Origin: Tengunoibacter tsumagoiensis
Lineage (GTDB): Bacteria > Chloroflexota > Ktedonobacteria > Ktedonobacterales > Ktedonobacteraceae
Direction of reading: 5' to 3'
Assembly: GCF_003967535.1 (NCBI RefSeq)
Contig: NZ_BIFR01000001.1
Span: forward strand, 1,611,001-1,675,000
DNA: 64,000 nucleotides
Shown here: positions 19,367 through 28,519 of the stretch, one piece after another
Layout: each line of letters opens with the position of its first letter
Position numbering within the stretch: the stretch's first letter is position 1
Translations under genes and position numbers: made by a program
The notes under the pieces: model-generated
What the model was told of the DNA's origin: nothing
Database searches by the model: none
What the model saw: only the letters and a program-made list of their open reading frames with translations

Positions 19367-21643
19367 TTACAGCGGGATTGAGAGCACATTATGGCCTTCG
19401 CGTCCGGACTGTACAAGGTGTGAGATAAAGAGCTCGATCACAAATGGTTTCTCATAGAGAGGATTGCGGGCCGCATCCATAAAGAAGACATGCAGGCGTT
19501 CGCGGCGTCCATTGGGGCCATTGGTCCAGGCCTGCATAGGCATCGTGACTTCAGCAACAAAGCCTTCAGCTGGAATCCGCACATCGGCCTGCTGTACAAT
19601 GTAGGCATAGTTCTGATAGAGAGCTGAACGCACCTCAATATGAGCTATCTCCCCTTCAACCAGATTACCGAGTCCAGACGCATTGCTACCCTCACCTTTT
19701 GGAGAATTGCGCCCCATAATGTGGATGCGAATAGAATAGCCCTGATTCGGCTGAATACGCAAAGGCGTCTCGATTAGCGCCGCTGAGCTCGTCTGCTGAA
19801 CCTGCTCTCCCACCAGAAAGCGCTGCAAACGTTTGAGCGCTGTATCTCCCTGTCTCTGTTCGCCAGCGAGCTTAGGAATGGGCAATTTGGGGAGGCTGGT
19901 GCGTGGAATGGCGGGTAAAGGTCCAGTAAAGAAATTTTTCAGCCGTGTCACTGCATCTTCTTTAGAGCTCTGTTCGGTCTGTAGAGCAGCAGAACTTTCG
20001 GTTGATGGAACCGACGATTCAGTCTCCTGCGTCACTGTAGACACATCCTCAGTCTCCTGCGCACCTGTGGACACATCCTCAGCAACAGACTGAAGATGTG
20101 CGGCTGCAAGAGCGCGTTGTCCATCGGGCACAATAACGGTGTCCAGAGCAGCGATCTCCTCGGCGGCTCTGGCGGCCCTCTCCTCAGCAGAAGGAGTCGT
20201 TGAAGGATGAACAGTATCAGTAGCTGAGTGATGACCACTCTTTGCGTCAGATGGAGAAGGTGAGACCTTCGCTACTTTCTTCTTACTCAGACCTTTTTCG
20301 GATGGTGATAAATCCTGCTGAAGATCATCAACAGTCGTGCCAGTAGGTGTCTGTTTTTCAATGGGAATGGGTGTGCCCTGCCCTTCTTCCACGAAAGCCT
20401 CCCTCTTAGGGATCTCGCCCGTCCCCAACGCGCCGGTTTTCAGTTTAGACAGATAGCGCCGCGCCAACTGAACCTGGAGGGGGATAACCGAGATCGTAGC
20501 CTCTTCAGATGTACTAACGTCTGTGAGCTCCTTGTTGCTTTTATGATCGGCCTCAGTAGAAGTGATCAGTATCTCTTCTTTTGTCGTTCTGGTGCGTGCC
20601 GAACCTTTGCTCATACGGGCAGTGTTCTGGCGACTTTGCTGCTGAGCCAACATATTTAAGCCTAAGCGAAAAAGGATCTCAGATAGTTCATCGGCGCTTT
20701 GATAGCGATCTGAAGGTTCAAGCGAGAGTGCCTGAGTAATAATGGTCTCAAGAGGGTGACTGATCCGTGGATTGAGCTCATGGAGGGAAGGTAAAGGCAG
20801 CCGGGCTCGGGTTGCTGCATCTGGTGGTGGTGTGCCGGTGAGCAGGAGATAGAGAACTGCCCCCAGGCTATAGATATCTGAGCGAGCATCTACCTGACCC
20901 TGGAGCACCTCAGGGGCCAGATAAGGACCTCCCTCAGCTGCAAGAGGAGAGAGTTGCTGACGAAGCTCCGTCGGGAGCCAGGAGACGGCCAGTGCTGGTT
21001 GTGCAGCGTAGCCTGGCTCGCTTACAAAGATCGACTGAGGATCGAGTTCAACCACAAAGATCTGTTGACGATGAAGTTGAGCCAGCGTCTTGCTAAAGAG
21101 CTGGACCCAGGAGATTGCCACCTGTTCATCGGGCAAGCCGATCCCACTCTGCAACAGTTCCTCTAATGTTAACAATTGATTGGCTTTACTGGCCGTCGCC
21201 GTACGGTCATCTTTCTGATTGAGATTCCATCGTGAGATCAAATAGACATGATCGGGTGTAGACTGTATATCTATAAAAGGGATAATGTGTGCTATATTCT
21301 GCTGTTGGAAAAGATCATACTCTTTCTGGAGTGCCGCTATTACCTGGGTGCGGGATAGAGGGGCCAGACTTTTGCAATCGATATCCTGAATAATCACGGA
21401 GCGTTGATGTTGAGTATCAAAGGCGCGGAGCAACTGAGAAGATGAGCGCCTGCGTACCAACGACATAATGCGATAACGAGTAGCGATTGTCTGCTGAAGC
21501 CTGGGATTGCTCCCATTCTGTATTTCTACGCGCTCGCCACATTTGCCACAAAAAAGGGCATTAGGTGGTAACGTTGTGGAACAACGTTTGCAAAGAAGAC
21601 TATCGAAATGGCCCTGTTCAGATGTTGAGTGTGTTGCGCTCAT
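19367..21643 (-). CDS. Zinc-ribbon protein kinase-like protein, probable pseudokinase
   Basis: A 758-residue protein. Residues 18-35 form a zinc ribbon (C18-x2-C21, C32-x2-C35). Residues ~55-330 follow a Ser/Thr kinase fold, but the catalytic residues are gone: VIIQ (Q86) where the ATP lysine should be, VVELDPQSIFV (197-207) for HRDxKxxN, and no DFG. The structural motifs APE (243-245) and DARSDIYSLGAVLY (252-265) remain. A Pro/Ser/Thr/Glu-rich linker follows (~340-600), then a beta-rich C-terminal domain (~640-758) of unknown type. It is probably a scaffold or ligand-sensing protein. Short repeats of a TCAGTCTCCTGCG-type unit encode part of the linker. Confidence 0.75.
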   Translation of the reverse strand: MSATHSTSEQGHFDSLLCKRCSTTLPPNALFCGKCGERVEIQNGSNPRLQQTIATRYRIMSLVRRRSSSQLLRAFDTQHQRSVIIQDIDCKSLAPLSRTQVIAALQKEYDLFQQQNIAHIIPFIDIQSTPDHVYLISRWNLNQKDDRTATASKANQLLTLEELLQSGIGLPDEQVAISWVQLFSKTLAQLHRQQIFVVELDPQSIFVSEPGYAAQPALAVSWLPTELRQQLSPLAAEGGPYLAPEVLQGQVDARSDIYSLGAVLYLLLTGTPPPDAATRARLPLPSLHELNPRISHPLETIITQALSLEPSDRYQSADELSEILFRLGLNMLAQQQSRQNTARMSKGSARTRTTKEEILITSTEADHKSNKELTDVSTSEEATISVIPLQVQLARRYLSKLKTGALGTGEIPKREAFVEEGQGTPIPIEKQTPTGTTVDDLQQDLSPSEKGLSKKKVAKVSPSPSDAKSGHHSATDTVHPSTTPSAEERAARAAEEIAALDTVIVPDGQRALAAAHLQSVAEDVSTGAQETEDVSTVTQETESSVPSTESSAALQTEQSSKEDAVTRLKNFFTGPLPAIPRTSLPKLPIPKLAGEQRQGDTALKRLQRFLVGEQVQQTSSAALIETPLRIQPNQGYSIRIHIMGRNSPKGEGSNASGLGNLVEGEIAHIEVRSALYQNYAYIVQQADVRIPAEGFVAEVTMPMQAWTNGPNGRRERLHVFFMDAARNPLYEKPFVIELFISHLVQSGREGHNVLSIPL

Positions 21644-22052
21644 GCCAAAAATACGCCTTTTGTGTAAAATTTACTTCTCTGGAAATTATAGCATAAGGGA
21701 AGCGCCGTCTGTGGGGTTGGGCCTGCCAGTAGGCAGGAGGTCATAGGTACCAGGGCCAAATATGCCATAAGCAAGGAGATGCACCGTACTATAAGGGAAG
21801 GCAAAGGGGGAGAGTGAAATGAATAGTACCATCATCTTAGTCGGACTAACCCTTGTCATAAAGGGCGCATTTTGTTAGAATCCCAAAGGGACAATGCACG
21901 CTTTCTATCACCCCCCTTCTATGCTGATGTTACGTCATGGGGTAGAGGATGATACAATAACGAGTAGCAGATAACCAACAAATTTGGATGTACATTCTTC
22001 CTCTGGCATGAGCCTGAATTTACGATCCGATATACCGGAGGTATGTATTTTT
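21644..22052. promoter_or_regulatory. nuoJ: Promoter region of the nuoJKLMN operon
   Basis: A strong sigma70-type promoter: TTGTCA at 21853-21858, a 17-base spacer, TAGAAT at 21876-21881 (5/6 matches in each box). It leaves a ~165-base leader before nuoJ. No gene lies in the gap, and the presence of a promoter here argues that nuoA-I are not upstream. Confidence 0.65.
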
Positions 22053-22574
22053 ATGAACTGGGATTTAACCACCGTCCTGTTTTGGATCTTTGCCGCGCTC
22101 CTGGTGGGCCTGGCTTTGTCGGTGGTAGCGTTTCGCAACATTGTGCATAGTGCTCTGGCACTTGTTGCGTTCTTTGCAATGGCAGCCGGTATCTACGTGC
22201 TGCTCAATGCTGAGTTCATCGCCATTGTGCAGATTCTCGTCTACGCAGGCGCGGTGAGCATCCTGATCTTGTTTGCGCTGATGCTAACACGTATTACTGG
22301 CCGGACCAGCACGAATCCGACCAATCGATTGTGGCCCACCGCTGTGGTCATCTGTGCGCTGGTTGGTGGTACCATCGTCTATGCCCTGCTGAACAGTTCG
22401 ATCGCTATTGCGCGAACTGGCAACGGAGTGCAGTCCACAGTCAACAATGTCGTACGTATTGGTCAACTGCTCTATAGCCCAACAACCTACAGCTTTGTGC
22501 TCCCTTTTGAGATAGCGTCATTTGTATTGCTGGTGGCGATTGTGGGTGCCATTGTGATTGGTAGAGAGGATTAA
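22053..22574 (+). CDS. nuoJ: NADH-quinone oxidoreductase subunit J
   Basis: A small membrane subunit of complex I that joins the Q module to the antiporter-like arm. Five hydrophobic helices are visible, with the conserved ALVAFFAMAAGIYVLL and VQILVYAGAVSILILFALML segments (pi-bulge helix region). 173 residues is normal. ATG 22053 follows GGAGG (11 bases); the frame extension to 21984 lies ahead of that site and is not expected to be translated. First gene of nuoJKLMN, 5 bases before nuoK. Confidence 0.92.
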   Translation: MNWDLTTVLFWIFAALLVGLALSVVAFRNIVHSALALVAFFAMAAGIYVLLNAEFIAIVQILVYAGAVSILILFALMLTRITGRTSTNPTNRLWPTAVVICALVGGTIVYALLNSSIAIARTGNGVQSTVNNVVRIGQLLYSPTTYSFVLPFEIASFVLLVAIVGAIVIGRED

Positions 22575-22579
22575 ACGAT

Positions 22580-22930
22580 ATGGGACTGACGCTCGATCAC
22601 TTTTTAATCCTCGGTGCTGTGCTGTTTTGCATTGGACTGTATGGGGCGATCTCTAAACGCAATGCAATCGCCGTATTGATGGGCATTGAGATTATGTTGA
22701 ATGCCGTCAATATCACCATGGTAGGTTTTTCGTTCTTTAATCAGTCAAAAAGCGCCACGGTTGCCGGAGATTTTGGCAACTATGCCGGACATTTGACTGG
22801 ACAGATCTTCGCTATCTTTATTATCACTGTTGCTGCGGCAGAGGCGGCGGTCGCCCTGGCGATGATTATCGCGATCTATCGCAAACGTGATACAGTGGAT
22901 GTTGGCGAGATCGATATGATGAAGTGGTGA
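22580..22930 (+). CDS. nuoK: NADH-quinone oxidoreductase subunit K
   Basis: A three-helix complex I membrane subunit (116 residues) in the proton path. Conserved glutamates are in MGIEIMLNAVNI (helix 2) and AAAEAAVALAM (helix 3). A polar insert between helices 2 and 3 makes it slightly longer than E. coli NuoK. It is in an operon with nuoJ and ends 4 bases before nuoL. Confidence 0.93.
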   Translation: MGLTLDHFLILGAVLFCIGLYGAISKRNAIAVLMGIEIMLNAVNITMVGFSFFNQSKSATVAGDFGNYAGHLTGQIFAIFIITVAAAEAAVALAMIIAIYRKRDTVDVGEIDMMKW

Positions 22931-22934
22931 ATCG

Positions 22935-25121
22935 ATGTTGTATCAACTTTCCTGGACAATTCTGCTCGCACCGCTGCTCGCTTTCGCTGTCATCATCTTT
23001 GGCACACGCGTCTGGGACTTGCTTAGCCGCCCACGCGTAGCGACTCCGACAACGACGCATGATGATCATCATTCGCATGATGCTCACGAGCTTCCGGGCT
23101 CTTCCCATGGTCATGACGATCATGCTGTAGCAGATCACGGTCACGATGCACACGGTCTGGATGACGATGAGGACCCGAAGGTCCCGGCTCTGTCGACTGG
23201 TGCTAAAGTTAGCGCCTACGCAGCAATTGCGATTATGGCCCTGGCTTGTTTGTATTCCTGGACCTTACTTATCCATTCTCTTGTGTTCCCCGATGCTCTG
23301 CGTCAACTGTCACCAGATGGCAAGCAGTATGCAATTCAGGTTCTGAGCTATACTTGGCTGAACCTCGGTACATTGAATTACACTATCACCTTCCAACTTG
23401 ATCATCTGGCTATTACGATGCTGGTGGTGGTGACGACAATTGCTCTGCTCGTCCAGTTTTATTCTCAGGGCTATATGGAGAACTCCGCAGGGTATGCGCG
23501 TTTTTATGCCTACCTGTCGTTGTTCGCCTTCTCAATGCTGGTGATTGTCTTTGCACAGAACTTCCTGGTGATCTTCTGTGGCTGGGAACTGGTAGGTCTG
23601 AGCTCATATCTGCTGATTGGCTTCTGGATCAATAAGCGAGCCAGACCAGAGGAGCAGCGTCCTGCCCCCGCCGGTGCTTCATTGCAAGCGTTTGTGATGA
23701 ACCGTATCGGTGATGTCGGTTTTATTCTCGGTATCATGATCCTGTTTGTGAATACGGGCTCCTTCGAGTTTAGCAAGATTCTGCCAGGCGTTCAGCATAT
23801 GGATAAAGGCCTGCTGGCTGTTGCTATGCTGCTGGTCTTCTGTGGCGCTATTGGTAAATCCGCTCAGTTGCCTCTGCATACCTGGCTGCCCTCCGCTATG
23901 GAAGGTCCGACACCGGTCAGTGCGCTGATCCATGCTGCGACCATGGTTGCTGCTGGCGTCTATATGGTTGCTCGTACCTATCCTCTCTTTGCTTCGGCTG
24001 ATCCAATTGCCTTCCAGGTGGTGGCCTGGGTTGGAACACTGACGGCTTTCTTTGCGGCGACTATTGCTCTGGTGCAGTCGGACTTCAAGCGTGTGCTGGC
24101 CTTCTCGACGATCAGTCAGCTGGGCTATATGTTTGCTGGTCTGGGTATTGCGGGTCCGGAGTATGGTGCTGGTCCTGGTATGTTCCACCTGTTCACTCAT
24201 GCCTTCTTCAAAGCGCTGCTCTTCCTGGGCGCTGGTAGTGTGCTGCATGGTCTCCACCATGCGATGCACAAAGAGGTTCAGGATGTGCGTCTGATGGGCG
24301 GTCTGGCGACACGAATGCCAATTACGGCTTTCACCTGGCTGGTCGCAACGATGGCAATCTCTGGCTTCCCATTTTTCTCCGGTTTCTATAGTAAAGAAGA
24401 GATTATCGGGCTGGCATTTGAGCATCAGAACTGGGGTATCTACGTTCTGACGCTGCTGACCGCTGGTATGACGGCCTTCTACATGCTGCGTGCCTTTATC
24501 CTGGCCTTTGGTGGACCTCAGGGGAAGTTCTTTGGTCTATGGGGTGGCACCTATCGTGGAACAGGTGAGGTCCATGAGTCTCCTCGGACGATGACCATTC
24601 CTCTGCTGCTGCTGACTATTCCTTCGGTTCTGGCTGGCTACTGGTTTAATTTCTTCACCTATGCCACTCCTGGTAGTGAAGAGATCCACAATCTGGATTT
24701 TGTCCGTTTGCTGTCTAGCCCGGATACCTGGGTTGGTGTGCTGGTCTCTTTTGTGGGTCTGGGCATCGCACTGGGCATTTATGGTCGGATTGAGTTTGCA
24801 AAGATTGGCTCTTTTGTCGAGTCAAATGCAGTTTTGCGGACCGCGCATCGCATTCTTTTTAACCGTTACTACATCGATGATCTCTACAACTGGATTGCAC
24901 AGGGTCTGGTGCTGGGTGGCATCTCCCGAGCGGCGCAGTTGTTTGATACCTATATCGTTGATGGTGTTGTAAACGGGGTTGCGCAGGGAGTTACTGGTCT
25001 GGGTCGCGGTATGCGCCACCTGGAGACTGGTAGAGTACAGTCCTATATGATTGGTTTCTTTGGTGGTGTGGCTATCTTAGCTGTGCTCGTCATTGTGCTG
25101 GTCACAACCGTCGTAAAGTAA
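22935..25121 (+). CDS. nuoL: NADH-quinone oxidoreductase subunit L with a His/Asp-rich loop
   Basis: The distal antiporter-like subunit of complex I, with ~16 helices including the lateral-helix C-terminus (728 residues). Core motifs are present: FFCGWELVGLSSYLLIGFW, KSAQLPLHTWLPSAMEGPTPVSALIHAATMV (key Lys, His and Glu residues) and FKRVLAFSTISQLGYMFAG. Unusual is a segment at residues ~42-80, after the first helix, that packs 11 histidines and about as many aspartates. It is absent from E. coli NuoL and looks metal-binding. Third gene of the operon. Confidence 0.95.
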   Translation: MLYQLSWTILLAPLLAFAVIIFGTRVWDLLSRPRVATPTTTHDDHHSHDAHELPGSSHGHDDHAVADHGHDAHGLDDDEDPKVPALSTGAKVSAYAAIAIMALACLYSWTLLIHSLVFPDALRQLSPDGKQYAIQVLSYTWLNLGTLNYTITFQLDHLAITMLVVVTTIALLVQFYSQGYMENSAGYARFYAYLSLFAFSMLVIVFAQNFLVIFCGWELVGLSSYLLIGFWINKRARPEEQRPAPAGASLQAFVMNRIGDVGFILGIMILFVNTGSFEFSKILPGVQHMDKGLLAVAMLLVFCGAIGKSAQLPLHTWLPSAMEGPTPVSALIHAATMVAAGVYMVARTYPLFASADPIAFQVVAWVGTLTAFFAATIALVQSDFKRVLAFSTISQLGYMFAGLGIAGPEYGAGPGMFHLFTHAFFKALLFLGAGSVLHGLHHAMHKEVQDVRLMGGLATRMPITAFTWLVATMAISGFPFFSGFYSKEEIIGLAFEHQNWGIYVLTLLTAGMTAFYMLRAFILAFGGPQGKFFGLWGGTYRGTGEVHESPRTMTIPLLLLTIPSVLAGYWFNFFTYATPGSEEIHNLDFVRLLSSPDTWVGVLVSFVGLGIALGIYGRIEFAKIGSFVESNAVLRTAHRILFNRYYIDDLYNWIAQGLVLGGISRAAQLFDTYIVDGVVNGVAQGVTGLGRGMRHLETGRVQSYMIGFFGGVAILAVLVIVLVTTVVK

Positions 25122-25131
25122 GGATAAACTG

Positions 25132-26724
25132 ATGATCTTTCAGAATCTGCTGACATGGATTATCCTGCTGCCGGTGATCGGTGCATTGGTAGTCTATGTT
25201 CTGCCTACGAAGTGGGCGCGCTGGGCTGCCCTCGGGGCGTCAGCATTAACGTTTGCATTCACCCTTGTGGTGTTTTTTATCATCCAGGCAAAGGGAACTG
25301 GTTTCGGTGATCTGCAACACCTCCCTTATGCAGTGCAGGCCAATTGGATCAATTTCAATATCGGTTCCACGAACCTGAAGATTGACTACTTTCTGGGAGT
25401 CGATGGTCTGAGCCTGCCGATGGTCGTTTTAAATGGCCTGCTGACCATGCTGGCCGTCATCGGTGGCTGGGAAAAGAAGGATGTCAAGAACTATCTCGCC
25501 CTGCTGCTCTTCCTGGAAGCTGGCGTGATGGGCGTCTTTATGGCGCTGGATATCCTGTTCTTCTTCCTCTTCTGGGAGGTTGAGCTGGCTCCGATGTTCC
25601 TGCTGATCGGTATCTGGGGCAGCGATGCCATCAAACATGGCGTCCCAGGCCGTATCTACTCAGCCTGGAAGTTCCTGCTGTACACATTCTTTGGCAGTGT
25701 GTTTATGCTGGCTGGCTTCCTGTTCGTGTACTTTACCCGCCATACTGGCGACATGACGATGCTCTCTCAGACTGGAAATCTGTTGACTGGCAATGCGACC
25801 GTCCTGGGAATTACGGTTAGCGCGCAACTGCTGGCCTTCCTGCTGGTCTTTATGGCCTTTGCAGTGAAGATTCCAATGTTCCCATTCCATACCTGGCTGC
25901 CAGATGCACACACAGATGCTCCTACCGAGGTCAGCGTATTGCTGGCTGGCGTGCTGCTAAAGATGGGTGCCTATGGCCTGATCCGCTTCTGCCTGACCCT
26001 TTTCCCCAGCGGTGCACATGATTTTGCTGGCTGGCTGGCAGTCATTGCCGTCATTAATATCATCTATGGCGCGGCGATCTGTCTGGTGCAGAAGGATATG
26101 AAGAAGCTGATTGCCTATTCGAGCGTCAGCCATATGGGGATCATTCTCCTGGGGGTTGCGGCTGCTGTTGGAGCTGGCAACGGAATCTTCCAGGGGGCTG
26201 GTGATCAGACGTTCCGCGATGCGGCTCTGATTGGAGCGACCCTACAGATGTTCAGCCATGGCATTATTACCGGACTGCTCTTCTTCTGCGTTGGTGTGAT
26301 CTATGATAAGGCTCATACCCGTGAGATTGAGGTCTTTGGTGGTGTGGCCAAGCGGATGCCAATGCTTGGGACGCTCTTTACCTTTGCCGCCATGGCTTCT
26401 CTCGGACTGCCTGGACTGGCTGGTTTTGTCGCTGAGTATATGGTCTTCACCAGCAGCTTCCGCATCTGGACGATTCCAACAGCTGTTGCAGTCTTTACGA
26501 TGATCCTGACTGCTGCCTACCTGTTGTGGATGATCAAGCGTGTCTTCTTTGGTCCCTTCAATGCCAAGTGGAACTGGCTGCCCGACGCCTCGCCTCGTGA
26601 GCTGATTCCGTTGTTTGCGCTAGCGGGTCTGATCGTCTTTGTAGGTGTCTATCCTACTCCGCTGATTGACGTGATTACTAGCAGCCTGCATCCGATCGTT
26701 CAGGCTGTGGCGAGTATTAAGTAG
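25132..26724 (+). CDS. nuoM: NADH-quinone oxidoreductase subunit M
   Basis: An antiporter-like proton-pumping subunit (530 residues, 14 helices). The motifs FFLFWEVELAPMFLLIGIWG (essential Glu), KIPMFPFHTWLPDAHTDAPTEVS (Lys and His) and MKKLIAYSSVSHMGIILLG are intact. RBS AAGGATAAACTG sits directly before the ATG. An 80-base gap with a hairpin separates it from nuoN. Confidence 0.95.
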   Translation: MIFQNLLTWIILLPVIGALVVYVLPTKWARWAALGASALTFAFTLVVFFIIQAKGTGFGDLQHLPYAVQANWINFNIGSTNLKIDYFLGVDGLSLPMVVLNGLLTMLAVIGGWEKKDVKNYLALLLFLEAGVMGVFMALDILFFFLFWEVELAPMFLLIGIWGSDAIKHGVPGRIYSAWKFLLYTFFGSVFMLAGFLFVYFTRHTGDMTMLSQTGNLLTGNATVLGITVSAQLLAFLLVFMAFAVKIPMFPFHTWLPDAHTDAPTEVSVLLAGVLLKMGAYGLIRFCLTLFPSGAHDFAGWLAVIAVINIIYGAAICLVQKDMKKLIAYSSVSHMGIILLGVAAAVGAGNGIFQGAGDQTFRDAALIGATLQMFSHGIITGLLFFCVGVIYDKAHTREIEVFGGVAKRMPMLGTLFTFAAMASLGLPGLAGFVAEYMVFTSSFRIWTIPTAVAVFTMILTAAYLLWMIKRVFFGPFNAKWNWLPDASPRELIPLFALAGLIVFVGVYPTPLIDVITSSLHPIVQAVASIK

Positions 26725-26731
26725 GTATATG

Positions 26732-26793
26732 CCCCTGGTGAAAATGATCCGAGCGAGGCCTGCCTTGTTTCGGATCATACGGGTGTCCAGGGG
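26732..26793 (+). other. Hairpin between nuoM and nuoN
   Basis: Two nested stems, CCCCTGG/CCAGGGG (26732-26738 with 26787-26793) and ATGATCCGA/TCGGATCAT (26744-26752 with 26770-26778), end just before the nuoN ribosome site AAGGAG. No T tract follows, so this is more likely an mRNA processing or stability element than a terminator. Confidence 0.5.
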
Positions 26794-26805
26794 TAAGGAG
26801 TAACT

Positions 26806-28278
26806 ATGTTTAGAGTGTCTGATCTCTACCTGCTAGCGCCGGCGCTGACGGTCACGCTGCTGGCTCTGGTGGTGATGACGGTAGATCTGTTTGTGAAACG
26901 CCGTGTAATCATTGCTGGAACCGCGTTGATTGGCTTGATTGTACCTGCGGCCTTCTTGATTGCGCAGGCAGTAACCTATACAAAGCCACAAACGGCTTTC
27001 TTTGGTATGCTGGTGATTGACCAGTATGCGATCTTCTTTAATATTATCTTTATTCTCATAGCTGCCGTGATGATTCTGGCCTCGTACGATTATGTGGGCA
27101 AGTATGTGAAGGCTGATGGCGAATTTTTTTCGCTGATGCTCTTCTCGGTTGCTGGCATGATGTTTATGGCCAGTACAGGCGAGCTGATCACGATCTACAT
27201 TGCACTGGAACTGACCAGTATTCCGCTCTATGTGATGGCGGGTATGCTGCGTGGAAGTGCCAAGTCCTCTGAGGCTGCGGTGAAGTACGTCCTGCTGGGC
27301 GGTATGTCTTCAGCGATCCTGCTGTATGGCTTTGCCCTGCTGTATGGTCTGACCGGTACAACTGATCTGGTTGGTATTGCACAGACCTTCAAGACCAGCC
27401 TGCATGATGGTAACCTGCTGGTGATCGTTGCGGACGTTCTGATTATGGCCGGTTTTGGCTTTAAGATCTCAGCGGTGCCTTTCCATATGTGGGCTCCTGA
27501 TATCTACGAGGGTGCGCCTGCTCCTGCAACGGCCTTCTTCTCCGTAGGTTCCAAGGCTGCTGGTTTTGCCGCGTTGATCCGCGTCTTCATCTATGGCGGC
27601 CTGGGTCAGGTGAATCTGACTTCACTGGTGCTGGTCATTGCCATTATTGCCGTCATGACCATGACGCTGGGGAATCTGGTGGCGGCAGTGCAGAAGAATG
27701 TCCGTCGTATGATGGCGTATTCGAGCATTGCGCAGGCTGGTTATCTGCTCGTCGGGTTTGTTGCCAGTCTGGCGAGTAATAATGCTGCCGGTAATGCCGC
27801 TCTGTTGTTCTTCATCTTGATCTATGTGATCACGAACCTGGGTGCCTTTGGCGGCATTATTGCTCTGGCCAATCTTACTGGTGGCGAGACAGTCGATGAT
27901 TTCCGTGGGATGTGGAAGCGCTCGCCTCTGTTGAGCGTCTGTACCGCTTTCTGTCTGCTTTCGCTGGCTGGTATTCCACCGCTGGCGGGCTTCTTGAGCA
28001 AAGTTGTGCTTTTCACAGCGGCCTGGAATCTGGGCCAGCAGTGGCTGGTCGTAGTTGCGCTGCTCAATAGCATCGTCTCACTGGTCTACTATGGTCGTCT
28101 GATCAAGACCATGTTCTTTGACGAGCCAGGCAAAACCGAGCGCATCACGCCAACCTGGGGTTTGAGCACCTCTATGGTGCTGGCGACGGCAGCTCTGCTT
28201 GTCTTAACGGTTGCAGTTCAGTTTGTTCTGAATATCGCGACGCCAGCGGCTCAGAGCCTGCTCTTCTTGCTCAAATAG
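26806..28278 (+). CDS. nuoN: NADH-quinone oxidoreductase subunit N
   Basis: The third antiporter-like subunit of complex I (490 residues, 14 helices). Motifs seen: IYIALELTSIPLYVMAG (Glu), KISAVPFHMWAPDIYEGAPAPATAFFS (Lys, His) and VRRMMAYSSIAQAGYLLVGF. AAGGAGTAACT precedes the ATG. Last gene of nuoJKLMN, followed by a very strong terminator. Confidence 0.95.
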   Translation: MFRVSDLYLLAPALTVTLLALVVMTVDLFVKRRVIIAGTALIGLIVPAAFLIAQAVTYTKPQTAFFGMLVIDQYAIFFNIIFILIAAVMILASYDYVGKYVKADGEFFSLMLFSVAGMMFMASTGELITIYIALELTSIPLYVMAGMLRGSAKSSEAAVKYVLLGGMSSAILLYGFALLYGLTGTTDLVGIAQTFKTSLHDGNLLVIVADVLIMAGFGFKISAVPFHMWAPDIYEGAPAPATAFFSVGSKAAGFAALIRVFIYGGLGQVNLTSLVLVIAIIAVMTMTLGNLVAAVQKNVRRMMAYSSIAQAGYLLVGFVASLASNNAAGNAALLFFILIYVITNLGAFGGIIALANLTGGETVDDFRGMWKRSPLLSVCTAFCLLSLAGIPPLAGFLSKVVLFTAAWNLGQQWLVVVALLNSIVSLVYYGRLIKTMFFDEPGKTERITPTWGLSTSMVLATAALLVLTVAVQFVLNIATPAAQSLLFLLK

Positions 28279-28280
28279 AA

Positions 28281-28343
28281 CTCTCCAACACGCAAAAAAA
28301 CCAGGAACGCCTGACGTTCCTGGTTTTTTTGCGTGTTGGAGAG
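28281..28343. terminator. Terminator of the nuo operon
   Basis: A perfect 29-bp inverted repeat (28281-28309 with 28315-28343, 5-base loop) contains an internal A7/T7 tract, so the T run follows a GC-rich upper stem. It could stop transcription in both directions. Confidence 0.85.
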
Positions 28344-28368
28344 AAAAGATAGAGCAAACCTTTAGACT

Positions 28369-28403
28369 GTCTTGAGAAAGTCTTGAAATCTCTACGCTAG
28401 AAT
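28369..28403 (+). promoter_or_regulatory. Possible activator-type promoter for the small lipoprotein gene
   Basis: Two GTCTTGA direct repeats start 11 bases apart (28369 and 28380), the spacing typical of OmpR/PhoB-type regulators. They lie upstream of TAGAAT (28398-28403), which has no proper -35. Suggestive only. Confidence 0.3.
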
Positions 28404-28519
28404 AAGAGCTGTGAAGGCGAGCAGGACAGAAGGGTGAGATGAGACCTTCATATTGATAACAATGACAATTATGACAATGATACTTTTGAAAATGGTTTGA
28501 AGCGAGGAGAGGAATATTC

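Noticed and set aside
19367..21643. Reading the zinc-ribbon protein as an active kinase
   Set aside because: Lys, HRD Asp, Asn and DFG Asp are all missing at their expected places.
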